The notes under the pieces: generated by a model
Told to the model about the DNA's origin: nothing
The model's database searches: none
The model's input: the letters and a program-made list of their open reading frames with translations, nothing else
Made by a program: the position numbers and the translations under genes
Shown here: positions 13,778 through 20,843 of the stretch, piece by piece
Layout of the letters: the number at the start of each line of letters is the position of its first letter
Numbering within the stretch: position 1 is the first letter of the stretch
Assembly (NCBI GenBank): GCA_964428475.1
Contig: CAYRYO010000022.1
Coordinates: 1-29,698 of the forward strand
DNA from: JARICQ01 sp964428475
GTDB lineage: Bacteria; Bacillota; Clostridia; Tissierellales; Tissierellaceae
DNA: 29,698 nucleotides
Reading direction: 5' to 3'

Positions 13778-15409
13778 ATGGGACTGGAAATTAGTCAAAT
13801 GTTAAAATCAGAACATTTCAAAGATTTCAAAGTTATAGCAGGGCATAATGGATTAAATAAACAAATACAAGGAATTGCCATACTTGATGCTCCCGACGGA
13901 TATAAATGGACAAAAGGACGTGAGTTAGTAGTATCTTCTGGATATATTTTTAAAGTTAATCCTAACTTGTTTGAACAGTATATGAAAGATGAACAATTTA
14001 GAGAAATTTCTGGAATGGCAATTAAAGTAGATAGATACTTGAAGGAAATAGATAGAAAAGTATTGGATAAATTTGATGAATACAATATTCCGTTAATAGA
14101 TGTCCCCAATGAACCTTCATGGATGGATATTATGAATCATTTAAATGTACTAGTGATGAATAATAAAATAAAGCAATTTAAAATAGAAGGTATAAATACA
14201 AAGACTATATCGGATATCTCATATCAAAATAGAAAAATAAATAAAATACTATATCAAATAGAAAAAGAAATGAAATTTCCAGCAATGCTATATGATGTTC
14301 TAAATGATAAACCCTACTATAGTTCACCTATGTTTAAAAAGATTTCAGCAGAACTAAATCTTTCAGACTTTTGGGATCCTTCATTTAAGCATACTACAGA
14401 AGTTCTATGTGACAATCTAAAGATAACTAGATTTAGATTTATTGACAAAAAATACAAGCTTCCATTTAGCTGGATTAAAATACCTGTAAAAGTTGATAAA
14501 AAGGTAAAGGCTTATTTTATTGTATTAGAAGCTGAAGGATTAATAGATTATTTTGATCAATTTGCACTAAGGATAGGATTTTTACTTATTCAATCTATCT
14601 ATGAACAAATACTGGTATCGCAAAGTTTGAGGGATGTAGGATTTAAAAAACTTATAATTGATATGTTAAATGAAAAATTAGCTGATAAAGATAATGTTAT
14701 AGAAAGAGCAAAAGAAATAAACTTAGATACACAAATAGAATATCTGCTAGTGATAGCAAAAGACAAAGAAGGTAAAAACTTTATAGAAATAGAAACTATT
14801 GAAAGAAAATTTCAAAGTAGTTTTGGGAAACTAGAAGCAAGGCTAGCATTGGTAAGTGAAAATAGCTATTTGTTTTTAATTCCTATTGATGGAAGTTTAT
14901 CAACAGAGGATAATATAAAAAATATTAAAAAATCAATTAATCAATTTAACAATTTATTAAAACAAGATATAACTGATATTAACTTAAACTTTGGTATATC
15001 AGACATTCCAGCTCTCTTAACAGATACATATAAAAGCTATGGAAGAGCTTTAAAAGCTTTAGAAATGGGACATATATTATATGGTGATTTGTATTATATT
15101 ACTTATTCTGAATTAGGGGCCTTGGCTTGGATAGATATAAAATCTGATGAAATAAATATAATGAAAAATATTATTAAAGATTTGTTAGATAAAGATAAAA
15201 GCAAAGAGCTTATTGAAACTCTAAATATCTACTTGGAATCAAATATGAATTATAGCTTAACTGCTAAGAAGTTATTTATTCATATAAATACTGTAAGAAA
15301 GAGAATAGAATATATAAAGGATTTAATAGATATAGATTTACAAGATCCAATAAGTAGACTTAAAGTAGAAATACTGCTTAAAGTAATATATAAAGAAGAT
15401 CTAAATTAA
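13778..15409 (+). CDS. PucR-family transcriptional regulator
   Basis: A 543-aa regulator with three recognisable parts. The N-terminal PucR domain (about 8-125) contains LDAPDGYKWTKGRELVVSSGY and IPLIDVPNEPSWMDIMNHL. A middle GGDEF-like CdaR domain follows (about 290-430). The C-terminal HTH_30-type DNA-binding domain (about 475-535) contains LIETLNIYLESNMNYSLTA and LFIHINTVRKRIEYI. Members regulate purine, amino-acid or amide catabolism in response to small ligands and usually activate neighbouring genes. It lies 60 bases after the amidohydrolase gene, so it probably controls that operon. A GNAT gene begins 19 bases after its stop and may be co-transcribed. Confidence 0.88.
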   Translation: MGLEISQMLKSEHFKDFKVIAGHNGLNKQIQGIAILDAPDGYKWTKGRELVVSSGYIFKVNPNLFEQYMKDEQFREISGMAIKVDRYLKEIDRKVLDKFDEYNIPLIDVPNEPSWMDIMNHLNVLVMNNKIKQFKIEGINTKTISDISYQNRKINKILYQIEKEMKFPAMLYDVLNDKPYYSSPMFKKISAELNLSDFWDPSFKHTTEVLCDNLKITRFRFIDKKYKLPFSWIKIPVKVDKKVKAYFIVLEAEGLIDYFDQFALRIGFLLIQSIYEQILVSQSLRDVGFKKLIIDMLNEKLADKDNVIERAKEINLDTQIEYLLVIAKDKEGKNFIEIETIERKFQSSFGKLEARLALVSENSYLFLIPIDGSLSTEDNIKNIKKSINQFNNLLKQDITDINLNFGISDIPALLTDTYKSYGRALKALEMGHILYGDLYYITYSELGALAWIDIKSDEINIMKNIIKDLLDKDKSKELIETLNIYLESNMNYSLTAKKLFIHINTVRKRIEYIKDLIDIDLQDPISRLKVEILLKVIYKEDLN

Positions 15410-15428
15410 ATATAGGAGGGTGATATAT

Positions 15429-15953
15429 TTGTCTCAAATCAAATTGATAAAAGCTACTTTGAAATATTCTAATGATATCATGGAATATCGTCAAGAGTTT
15501 CTCGACTCTGGTGATAGCATGGATGGTTGTGGTAATTTAAGAGAATGTTCTTCAGCCGAAGAATGGATTGATGGAATTAATATGCTTGAAAATGAAGAAA
15601 CTTGCCCAAAAGATAAAGTATGTTCTAATACCTTTATTGCAATAAGACTAGATGATGATAAAATTATCGGTGTAATTGATTTTAGGCATCACATTAATCA
15701 TCCTGTTCTAAGTGTTTGGGGAGGTCATATTGGCTATTCAGTTAGACCCTCTGAAAGAAGAAAAGGTTACGCAACAGAAATGCTTAGACTAAATCTTATT
15801 AATTGCAAAGAGTATGGGTTAATTAAGGTTCTTGTGACTTGTAACTTTGATAACCTTGCAAGTAAAAAAACAATAATTGCAAATGGCGGTATTTTTGAAA
15901 AGGCAATAACAGTAGATGACGACACAATAAATCGTTATTGGATTCAGCTATAA
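15429..15953 (+). CDS. GNAT family N-acetyltransferase
   Basis: A 174-aa acetyl-CoA-dependent acyltransferase. The acetyl-CoA-binding loop is seen as VRPSERRKGYATEMLRL, preceded by the strand DDKIIGVIDFRHHIN and followed by VLVTCNFDNLASKKTIIANGG, the order of a RimJ/RimL-like GNAT domain. Start chosen at TTG 15429, eight bases after AGGAGGG (15414-15420); the in-frame GTG at 15420 overlaps the ribosome site. The acceptor substrate is unknown. It is close behind the pucR-type gene, so it could modify or detoxify a product of the amidohydrolase pathway, but that is speculative. Confidence 0.85.
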   Translation: MSQIKLIKATLKYSNDIMEYRQEFLDSGDSMDGCGNLRECSSAEEWIDGINMLENEETCPKDKVCSNTFIAIRLDDDKIIGVIDFRHHINHPVLSVWGGHIGYSVRPSERRKGYATEMLRLNLINCKEYGLIKVLVTCNFDNLASKKTIIANGGIFEKAITVDDDTINRYWIQL

Positions 15954-15968
15954 ATTAACAGAACCACC

Positions 15969-16024
15969 TTAAATCAACAATAAAACCACAACAGAATTCT
16001 GTTGTGGTTTTATTGTTGATTTAA
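15969..16024 (+). terminator. Perfect 56-base palindrome acting as terminator
   Basis: Every base from 15969 to 15996 pairs with its mirror base from 15997 to 16024; the centre is the GAATTC at 15994-15999. The inner stem ACCACAACAG flanked by AAAA and TTTT tracts gives an intrinsic terminator in both directions. It ends the GNAT gene and insulates the phosphate operon. Confidence 0.8.
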
Positions 16025-16055
16025 TAACTATTTTTTTAATTATAATTTTAAAGAT

Positions 16056-16104
16056 TATTAGATTTTACATAGTTTTAACCTTACTTGCATATTAGATTTT
16101 ACAT
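16056..16104 (+). promoter_or_regulatory. Pho-box-like direct repeats upstream of pstS
   Basis: The 15-base sequence TATTAGATTTTACAT occurs at 16056-16070 and again at 16090-16104. Between and within them, TT-A-A/C hexamers recur at about 11-base steps: TTTACA 16064, TTAACC 16075, TTGCAT 16085, TTTACA 16098. Bacillus PhoP binds TT(A/T/C)ACA repeats with this period. The phoP-type gene lies at 20163, so phosphate-starvation activation is likely. Confidence 0.55.
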
Positions 16105-16107
16105 TGC

Positions 16108-16116
16108 TGCTATAAA
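16108..16116 (+). promoter_or_regulatory. Extended -10 of the pst promoter
   Basis: TGCTATAAA begins a few bases after the last Pho-box repeat and 34 bases before the pstS ATG. The repeats occupy the -35 position, the usual geometry for a PhoP-activated promoter. A weak -35 would make the promoter dependent on the activator. Confidence 0.5.
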
Positions 16117-16149
16117 CTTTAATTAAATTCAAAATGAAAGGAAGATTAT

Positions 16150-17031
16150 ATGAAAAAAACAATTAGTTTATTATTAGCTTTAACTTTAGTGTTGATTCTT
16201 ATTACTGGCTGTAGTCAAGTGGACAAGGAAGATGGTCAAGGTTCAGTGCTTTCAGACACCATCAATGTAGTGAGCAGAGAGGATGGTTCTGGGACAAGAG
16301 GTGCCTTTATTGAAATAGTAGGTATTTTGGAAAAGGATTCAGATGGCAATGAAACTGATAATACCTATGAAGAAGCTATAATTCAAAATGGAACAGATGC
16401 TGTGATGACTACTGTAGCTGGTGACAAAGATTCCATTGGATATATATCCCTTGGTTCTTTAAATGATACAGTTAAAGTTCTAAAAATTGATAATGTGGAA
16501 GCTACATCTGAAAATGTTCAAAATGGCTCTTATAAAATTTCACGGCCTTTTAATATTGCATATAAGGGAAACCTGACTTCTCTTGCAGAAGATTTTCTAA
16601 GTTTTATAATGAGTTCAGAGGGTCAAAGTATAGTCGTGGAAGAAGGCTATGTAGAGGTAAGTAGAGAATTGACAAATTATGATGGATCTAGTCAAGAAGG
16701 GAATTTAATAATAGCAGGTTCTACTTCAGTTAGCCCTGTAATGGAAAAACTAGCTGAAAAATATGAAGATTTACATTCTGAAGTTTCAATAGAAATTCAA
16801 TCTACAGGTTCCTCTGCGGGTATGCAATCTGCTATAGAAGCTAGTGCTGATATTGGAATGGCATCAAGACAATTAAAAGAATCTGAAAAAGAAGTATTAA
16901 GCCATCAAGCTATTGCCATAGATGGTATTGCAGTAATAGTAAACGGTGAAAACCCCCTTGAGTCTCTTAGTTTAGACAAAGTAAAATCAATTTATACTGG
17001 TGAAATAACGGTTTGGGATGAAGCAAAATAG
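16150..17031 (+). CDS. pstS: PstS phosphate-binding lipoprotein, circularly permuted
   Basis: A 293-aa extracellular binding protein of the high-affinity phosphate ABC transporter. The lipobox LITGC places the lipid-anchored cysteine at C21. The order of halves is unusual. Residues about 38-180 carry what is normally the second part (VVSREDGSGTRGAF, GDKDSIGYISLGSL, SRPFNIAYKG, SFIMSSEGQ). Residues about 185-293 carry what is normally the first part (LIIAGSTSVSPVMEKLAEKY, STGSSAGMQSAIE, DIGMASRQLKESE, IDGIAVIVNGENP, IYTGEITVWDE). Phosphate ligands should come from GSTSVS, the Ser/Asp of the middle segment, and REDGSGTRG. I recall the same order in other Clostridia, so this is a family variant and not a rearrangement unique to this genome. 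AAAGGAAG precedes the ATG. Confidence 0.9.
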   Translation: MKKTISLLLALTLVLILITGCSQVDKEDGQGSVLSDTINVVSREDGSGTRGAFIEIVGILEKDSDGNETDNTYEEAIIQNGTDAVMTTVAGDKDSIGYISLGSLNDTVKVLKIDNVEATSENVQNGSYKISRPFNIAYKGNLTSLAEDFLSFIMSSEGQSIVVEEGYVEVSRELTNYDGSSQEGNLIIAGSTSVSPVMEKLAEKYEDLHSEVSIEIQSTGSSAGMQSAIEASADIGMASRQLKESEKEVLSHQAIAIDGIAVIVNGENPLESLSLDKVKSIYTGEITVWDEAK

Positions 17032-17057
17032 ATACTAAGAAATCAAAGGAGAAATTC

Positions 17058-17918
17058 ATGAAAAGGAAATCATTTGAAGGCTTTATGAAATTCATTTTTA
17101 CTTTATCTGCAATGACATCAATTCTTGCTATTATATTGATATGTGTGTTTATTTTTAGTGAGGGACTTCCATTTATCAAAGAATATGGACTGAGAAACTT
17201 TCTACTCGGAACACAGTGGAAGCCCTCTAATACTCCCCCTTCATATGGAATACTTCCTATGATACTAGGATCTTTATATATTACTCTAGGTGCTATTATC
17301 ATAGGAGTTCCCATTGGAGTTTTAACTGCAACTTATCTTGCAAAGTTTAGCAATGAAAGATTGCATAAATTTTTAAAAGCTAGTATAAATCTTATGGCTG
17401 GTATTCCTTCAATTATATATGGTTTTTTTGCTCTAACTTTAATAGTTCCATTTATCAGAAGTATATTTGGAGGCACAGGAATGAATATCATTACGGCATC
17501 TATGCTTTTGGGGATAATGATACTTCCCACTATTATAGGTATATCAGAGGCCTCTATAAATGCTGTACCAGAAGCTTATTATGAAGGAAGTATAGCTTTA
17601 GGAGCTAGTCATGAGAGATCAGTAATGGCAGTAGTTTTACCAACAGCAAAATCGGGGATTATTTCTTCTGTTATATTGGGGGTAGGCCGTGCAATAGGTG
17701 AAACTATGGCTGTTATATTGGTAGCAGGTAATCAACCTCGTATGCCTGCTGGGATTACTAAGGGTGTAAGAACTCTTACTAGCAATATAGTTATGGATAT
17801 GGCATATGCCGCTGATACCCATAGGGAAGCCCTTATTGCAACTGCACTTGTGTTATTTGTATTTATATTAATTATAAATGGAATTTTTTTAATAGTTAAA
17901 AGGAGGGCATTAAATTGA
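17058..17918 (+). CDS. pstC: Phosphate ABC transporter permease PstC
   Basis: A 286-aa inner-membrane permease with about six helices (15-38, 75-99, 112-135, 143-165, 213-235, 258-282). Diagnostic stretches: YGILPMILGSLYITLGAIII, NLMAGIPSIIYGFFAL, and the cytoplasmic coupling loop YYEGSIALGASHERS with GRAIGETMAVILVAGN. It pairs with PstA to form the phosphate channel, driven by PstB. AAAGGAG precedes the ATG. The pstA gene begins within its last codons (TTGA overlap), so the two are translationally coupled. Confidence 0.93.
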   Translation: MKRKSFEGFMKFIFTLSAMTSILAIILICVFIFSEGLPFIKEYGLRNFLLGTQWKPSNTPPSYGILPMILGSLYITLGAIIIGVPIGVLTATYLAKFSNERLHKFLKASINLMAGIPSIIYGFFALTLIVPFIRSIFGGTGMNIITASMLLGIMILPTIIGISEASINAVPEAYYEGSIALGASHERSVMAVVLPTAKSGIISSVILGVGRAIGETMAVILVAGNQPRMPAGITKGVRTLTSNIVMDMAYAADTHREALIATALVLFVFILIINGIFLIVKRRALN

Positions 17919-18733
17919 ATAAAATTACTAGATTTGCAGTTAAATCCTCTGCCCTTTTGACTTTTAGTATTTTGTTTTTCATTATTGGATATATTTTATT
18001 TAGAGGTGTTCCTCATTTACAATTGTCATTATTTGAATTTGAATATACATCAGAGAATGTATCGATTTTTCCAGCTATTATAACTACTATAATGCTAGTA
18101 TCACTTACTCTTATAATAGCTACTCCTCTGGGTGTTTTTACGGGATTTTATTTAATAGAATATGCTAAAAAAAATAGTAGATTGGTTGAAATCATTAGAA
18201 TAACTACAGAAACTCTGGCAGGCATTCCCTCTATTGTGTATGGTTTGTTTGGAATGTTATTCTTTGTTATTAGACTAGGTTTTCAATATTCACTTTTGGC
18301 TGGAGCTTTGACTGCTACTATAATGGTATTGCCTCTAATAATAAGGACTACAGAAGAAGCTCTTTTATCTGTAGATTCTAGCTTGAGAGAAGCTAGTTTT
18401 GCTCTTGGGGCTGGCAAGCTTAGAACTATATTTAAAACTGTTCTTCCTATTGCTATGCCGGGGATTCTTTCAGGTCTTATATTGTCTGTAGGCAGAATTA
18501 TTGGAGAAACTGCTGCTCTTATCTATACTTTAGGAACAGCATCTAAAATACCTAATGGATTGTTTTCTTCTGGTAGAACCCTATCTCTTCATATGTATTT
18601 ACTTTCTACAGAGGGATTTCATGTGAATCAATCTTATGCCACTGGAGTAATACTATTAATTACAATTTTAACCATAAATGCCTTGTCAACTTATATGAGT
18701 AATAAACTAGGGAAAGGAAGATATAATGAATAA
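17915..18733 (+). CDS. pstA: Phosphate ABC transporter permease PstA
   Basis: A 272-aa permease partner of PstC with about six helices. Diagnostic stretches: FPAIITTIMLVSLTLIIATPLG, TETLAGIPSIVYGLFGMLFF, the coupling loop LREASFALGAGKLRT, and GRIIGETAALIYTLGTAS. Start chosen at TTG 17915, which overlaps the pstC stop and has AGGAGGG at 17901-17907 eight bases upstream. Its 3' end overlaps the start of pstB by eight bases. Confidence 0.93.
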   Translation: MNKITRFAVKSSALLTFSILFFIIGYILFRGVPHLQLSLFEFEYTSENVSIFPAIITTIMLVSLTLIIATPLGVFTGFYLIEYAKKNSRLVEIIRITTETLAGIPSIVYGLFGMLFFVIRLGFQYSLLAGALTATIMVLPLIIRTTEEALLSVDSSLREASFALGAGKLRTIFKTVLPIAMPGILSGLILSVGRIIGETAALIYTLGTASKIPNGLFSSGRTLSLHMYLLSTEGFHVNQSYATGVILLITILTINALSTYMSNKLGKGRYNE

Positions 18734-19478
18734 AATCAGTGTAAAAGATTTAAATTTATTTTATGAAGATTTTCATGCTTTAAAGGATATTAATATGGAC
18801 ATTGAAGAAAATCAAATAACTGCTTTTATAGGTCCTTCTGGATGTGGTAAATCCTCTCTATTGAAGAGTTTAAACCGTATGAATGATATTGTTGAAGGAT
18901 GTAAGATTACAGGACAAGTAAATTTGGATAATAAAAATATATTTTCTAAAAATGTGGATGTTAATTTATTGAGAAAAAGAGTTGGTATGGTATTTCAAAA
19001 GCCTAATCCCTTTTCTATGAGTATATATGATAATATTGCCTATGGTCCTAGGACTCATAATATAAAAAAGAAATCTAAATTAGATGAAATAGTAGAAAGG
19101 AGTTTACAAAGAGCTGCTATTTGGGACCAAGTAAAAGATGATTTGAAAAAGAGTGCTTTAAGATTGTCTGGCGGACAACAGCAGAGAATATGTATAGCAA
19201 GGGCATTAGCAGTGGAGCCTGAAGTACTGTTAATGGATGAACCTACTAGTGCCTTGGACCCCATTTCCACTGGAAAGATTGAAGATTTAATCCAAGAATT
19301 AAAAAAAGAGTATACTATTATAATAGTTACTCACAATATGCAACAAGCTACTAGGGTATCTGATAAGACTGCATTTTTTTTAAATGGAGAGATTATAGAG
19401 TTTGAGGATACAAGTATTTTATTCTCAAAACCAAAGGATAAACGTACAGAAGACTATATCACTGGCAGATTTGGTTAA
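18726..19478 (+). CDS. pstB: Phosphate ABC transporter ATP-binding protein PstB
   Basis: A 250-aa cytoplasmic ATPase. Motifs: Walker A GPSGCGKSS (36-44), MVFQKPNPFSMSIYDNIAYGPR (the Q-loop and PstB-specific region; Q in MVFQKPNP), signature LSGGQQQRICIARALA, Walker B with D-loop LLMDEPTSALD, and switch His in VTHNM. The KPNPFSMSIYDNIAYGPR region separates PstB from other ABC ATPases. AAAGGAAG precedes the ATG, within the end of pstA. Phosphate import and, together with PhoU, signalling to PhoR are the expected roles. Confidence 0.95.
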   Translation: MNKISVKDLNLFYEDFHALKDINMDIEENQITAFIGPSGCGKSSLLKSLNRMNDIVEGCKITGQVNLDNKNIFSKNVDVNLLRKRVGMVFQKPNPFSMSIYDNIAYGPRTHNIKKKSKLDEIVERSLQRAAIWDQVKDDLKKSALRLSGGQQQRICIARALAVEPEVLLMDEPTSALDPISTGKIEDLIQELKKEYTIIIVTHNMQQATRVSDKTAFFLNGEIIEFEDTSILFSKPKDKRTEDYITGRFG

Positions 19479-19499
19479 AAATTTAAAGGAGGTGTAAAT

Positions 19500-20144
19500 A
19501 TGAGAAGTAATTTTGATAAAGAATTAGATTTGCTAAATAATGAACTTATAAAAATGGGAAGTTTGGTGGAGGATAGAATTAAAAGTGCCGTAGAAGCCTT
19601 AATAAATCGAGATTCGAATTTGGCAAAAAAAATTATTGAGGGAGATATTGAAGTAGATAATATGGAAAGGGATATTGAAAGCAAATGTTTGAAACTCATA
19701 TTGCAACAACATCCAGTAGCAGGAGATTTAAGGCTTATATCTTCCATATTAAAGATGATAACCGATCTTGAGAGAATTGGGGACCATGCTCAAGATATCT
19801 CTGAGATATCATTGCTATTTTCAAGCGAAAAATATATTAAGGAATTAACTCATATTCCCCAAATGGCTGAAGCCACTATATATATGGTAAAAAAGAGCAT
19901 TGATGCCTTTGTAAATCATGATATAGATTTAGCCTATCAAGTAATTAATTTTGATGATAAAGTAGACCATTTATTTGATATAATAAAAGATGAACTCATC
20001 CTTTTAATCAGAGAGGATGTAAATAATGGAGAACAAGCTATTAATTTCCTTATGATAGCCAAATATTTTGAGAGGATAGGAGATCATGCTGAAAACATAG
20101 CTGAATGGGTTTTGTTTTCAATTACAGGAGATCATATAAATTAA
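19500..20144 (+). CDS. phoU: Phosphate transport system regulator PhoU
   Basis: A 214-aa all-helical cytoplasmic protein made of two similar three-helix halves. Each half ends in the conserved metal-binding motif ERIGDHA (residues 91-97 and 191-197). PhoU links the Pst transporter to the PhoR kinase and limits phosphate uptake. AAAGGAGGTG, the strongest ribosome site in the operon, precedes the ATG, 21 bases after pstB. Full family length, with no oddities. Confidence 0.94.
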   Translation: MRSNFDKELDLLNNELIKMGSLVEDRIKSAVEALINRDSNLAKKIIEGDIEVDNMERDIESKCLKLILQQHPVAGDLRLISSILKMITDLERIGDHAQDISEISLLFSSEKYIKELTHIPQMAEATIYMVKKSIDAFVNHDIDLAYQVINFDDKVDHLFDIIKDELILLIREDVNNGEQAINFLMIAKYFERIGDHAENIAEWVLFSITGDHIN

Positions 20145-20162
20145 AAACATAGGAGTGATAAT

Positions 20163-20843
20163 ATGTTTAAGATATATTGCGTGGAAGATGATGAGAGCAT
20201 CAGGCAATTAATAGTCTATGCTCTAGAAAATGGTGGCTTTGAAGCTGAAGGATTTGAAGATGGAGATAAATTTTTTTCCAAAATTTATAGTTCTATTCCC
20301 AATTTAATTCTTTTAGACATCATGCTTTCTGGTGAGGATGGTTTGCAAATCCTTAAAAAACTTAAATGTGATCCTGTTTTAAAGGACATTCCTATAATAA
20401 TGATTACGGCAAAGGCTTCTGAATTTGATAAGGTAAAGGGCCTTGATATGGGTGCAGATGATTATATTTCAAAACCTTTTGGAGTTATGGAGCTACTCTC
20501 TAGGGTGAAGGCTGTTTTGAGAAGGACTAATACACCTTCTCCTTCAAATAATTTATCCTTCAGTGGTATTTCAATTGACTACGAAAAAAGAAGAGTAAGT
20601 GTAGATAATAAAATAGTGAATTTGACATATAAAGAATTTGAATTAATTTACTTTTTATTGAGAAATCCAGATATAGTGCTAACAAGAGAAATACTTATGA
20701 ATCAGGTTTGGGGTTTTGATTTTGAAGGTGAGACTCGAACTGTAGATGTTCATATTGCAACCTTAAGACAGAAACTTGGTAAAAAAGGGAAGTTAATACA
20801 AACTATAAGAAATGTAGGATATAAGGTGGGAAGTATTTTATGA
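20163..20843 (+). CDS. phoP: Phosphate response regulator PhoP/PhoB-like
   Basis: A 226-aa OmpR-family regulator. The receiver domain (1-118) has acidic residues D9-D10 (VEDDE), phosphoacceptor D52 (LILLDIMLSGEDG), MITAKA and Lys104 (ISKPFG). The winged-helix domain (about 130-224) contains YKEFELIYFLL and the recognition helix region GETRTVDVHIATLRQKL. Location directly after phoU and overlap with the phoR-type kinase gene identify it as the phosphate regulator, which should bind the repeats at 16056-16104. Bacilli usually place phoPR elsewhere; here it is the distal part of the pst operon. A closely related general OmpR regulator cannot be fully excluded by sequence alone. Confidence 0.9.
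   Translation: MFKIYCVEDDESIRQLIVYALENGGFEAEGFEDGDKFFSKIYSSIPNLILLDIMLSGEDGLQILKKLKCDPVLKDIPIIMITAKASEFDKVKGLDMGADDYISKPFGVMELLSRVKAVLRRTNTPSPSNNLSFSGISIDYEKRRVSVDNKIVNLTYKEFELIYFLLRNPDIVLTREILMNQVWGFDFEGETRTVDVHIATLRQKLGKKGKLIQTIRNVGYKVGSIL

Noticed and set aside
16960..17031. PstS truncated at its C-terminus
   Set aside because: The apparently missing later half is present at the N-terminus; the protein is permuted, not cut.
16967..17314. 115-codon minus-strand frame across the pstS-pstC junction
   Set aside because: Antisense to two clear pst genes, with no recognisable family features.
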